Positions 5,784 to 5,910 of a stretch of DNA of 5,910 nucleotides are shown one piece after another; position 1 is the stretch's first letter; each line of letters begins with the position of its first letter. This DNA comes from Thermodesulfobacteriota bacterium. GTDB lineage: Bacteria; Desulfobacterota; S145-22. Both the position numbers and the translations under genes were made by a program. The stretch covers positions 1-5,910 of the forward strand of contig JANTFN010000117.1 in NCBI GenBank assembly GCA_024763435.1, in the 5' to 3' direction. The notes under the pieces were generated by a model, which did not search any database, was not told the DNA's origin, and saw only the letters and a program-made list of their open reading frames with translations.

Positions 5784-5910
5784 TCATTGTGACGGCATTT
5801 TTGGATCGTCTTTTGCATCACAGCGTGATCATAAATATCCGTGGCAACAGCTATCGGCTTAAAGGAAAAATCGGAAAGGAGGAACTAAAATCAGATCAGA
5901 TTGAAGAAAA
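5780..5910 (+). pseudogene. istB: C-terminal remnant of an IstB-like transposition ATPase (IS21 family), cut at the window edge
   Basis: The frame open from 5780 reads VVIVTAFLDRLLHHSVI, then INIRGNSYRLKGKIGKEE, and stays open to the window end. The block FLDRLLHHS...INIRGNSYRLK is the well-known C-terminal signature of IstB, the AAA+/DnaC-like helper ATPase of IS21-family elements, in which a full protein has about 250 residues. The Walker motifs and the rest of the N-terminus are absent. A stop (TGA 5777-5779) closes the frame upstream, and the adjacent DNA is the toxin-antitoxin promoter. This is therefore a decayed or deleted IS21 element unless the missing part lies elsewhere. AAAGGAGG at 5875-5882 is part of this reading frame. 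Assignment is by motif recognition over a short stretch. Confidence 0.75.

Noticed and set aside
5875..5882. AAAGGAGG as a ribosome site for a new plus-strand gene at the right edge
   Set aside because: No ATG, GTG or TTG lies at a suitable distance, and the bases are part of the open IstB-like frame.
1..5910. CRISPR array, tRNA or rRNA genes
   Set aside because: No regularly spaced repeats and no tRNA cloverleaf or rRNA-like segments were seen on either strand.

Overview
The window looks like a piece of a strictly anaerobic, formate-metabolising bacterium that decodes UGA as selenocysteine. The gene set and moderate GC content suggest a deltaproteobacterial or Desulfobacterota-like (sulfate-reducing or syntrophic) organism, but this is inferred from gene content and no taxonomic marker is present.

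Positions 1-4975 hold one plus-strand transcription unit. A promoter (19-46) is followed by a structured leader of about 145 nt. The leader contains a compact three-helix fold with a GNRA tetraloop, resembling the molybdenum/tungsten-cofactor (Moco/Tuco) riboswitch class, and then a 14-bp intrinsic-terminator hairpin. Next come three tightly packed genes for a membrane-bound, periplasm-facing formate dehydrogenase. They are a Tat-exported selenocysteine catalytic subunit (199-3240, in-frame TGA at 754-756), a four-cluster iron-sulfur subunit with a C-terminal membrane anchor (3242-4030), and an eight-helix NrfD/PsrC-type quinone-reacting subunit (4020-4916) in place of the cytochrome b FdnI of enterobacteria. 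A strong terminator (4937-4972) closes the operon. Electrons from formate should pass from the Mo/W-bis-MGD and Sec site through five [4Fe-4S] clusters to the membrane quinone pool, or the reverse. The leader would couple expression to cofactor supply if the riboswitch reading is right.

Positions 5003-5760 hold a convergent, visibly more AT-rich type II toxin-antitoxin operon on the minus strand. A Phd/YefM-family antitoxin (5702-5469) is followed, with a 4-nt overlap, by a PIN-domain VapC-type toxin that starts at TTG (5472-5044). Its promoter carries two TGTACA palindromes 12 bp apart, the operator geometry known for YefM-type antitoxins.

Positions 5780-5910 hold, in frame on the plus strand, the C-terminal end of an IstB-like (IS21 family) transposition ATPase whose N-terminal part is gone. 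A 9-bp tandem repeat lies at its truncated edge. The right end is therefore an accessory region shaped by mobile elements, next to a core energy operon.

The most interesting parts are the leader RNA with its possible antiterminator, the Sec-split dehydrogenase with two competing hairpins after the UGA, and the mixed toxin-antitoxin pair with its YefM-like operator. No wholly new multi-gene system was seen.
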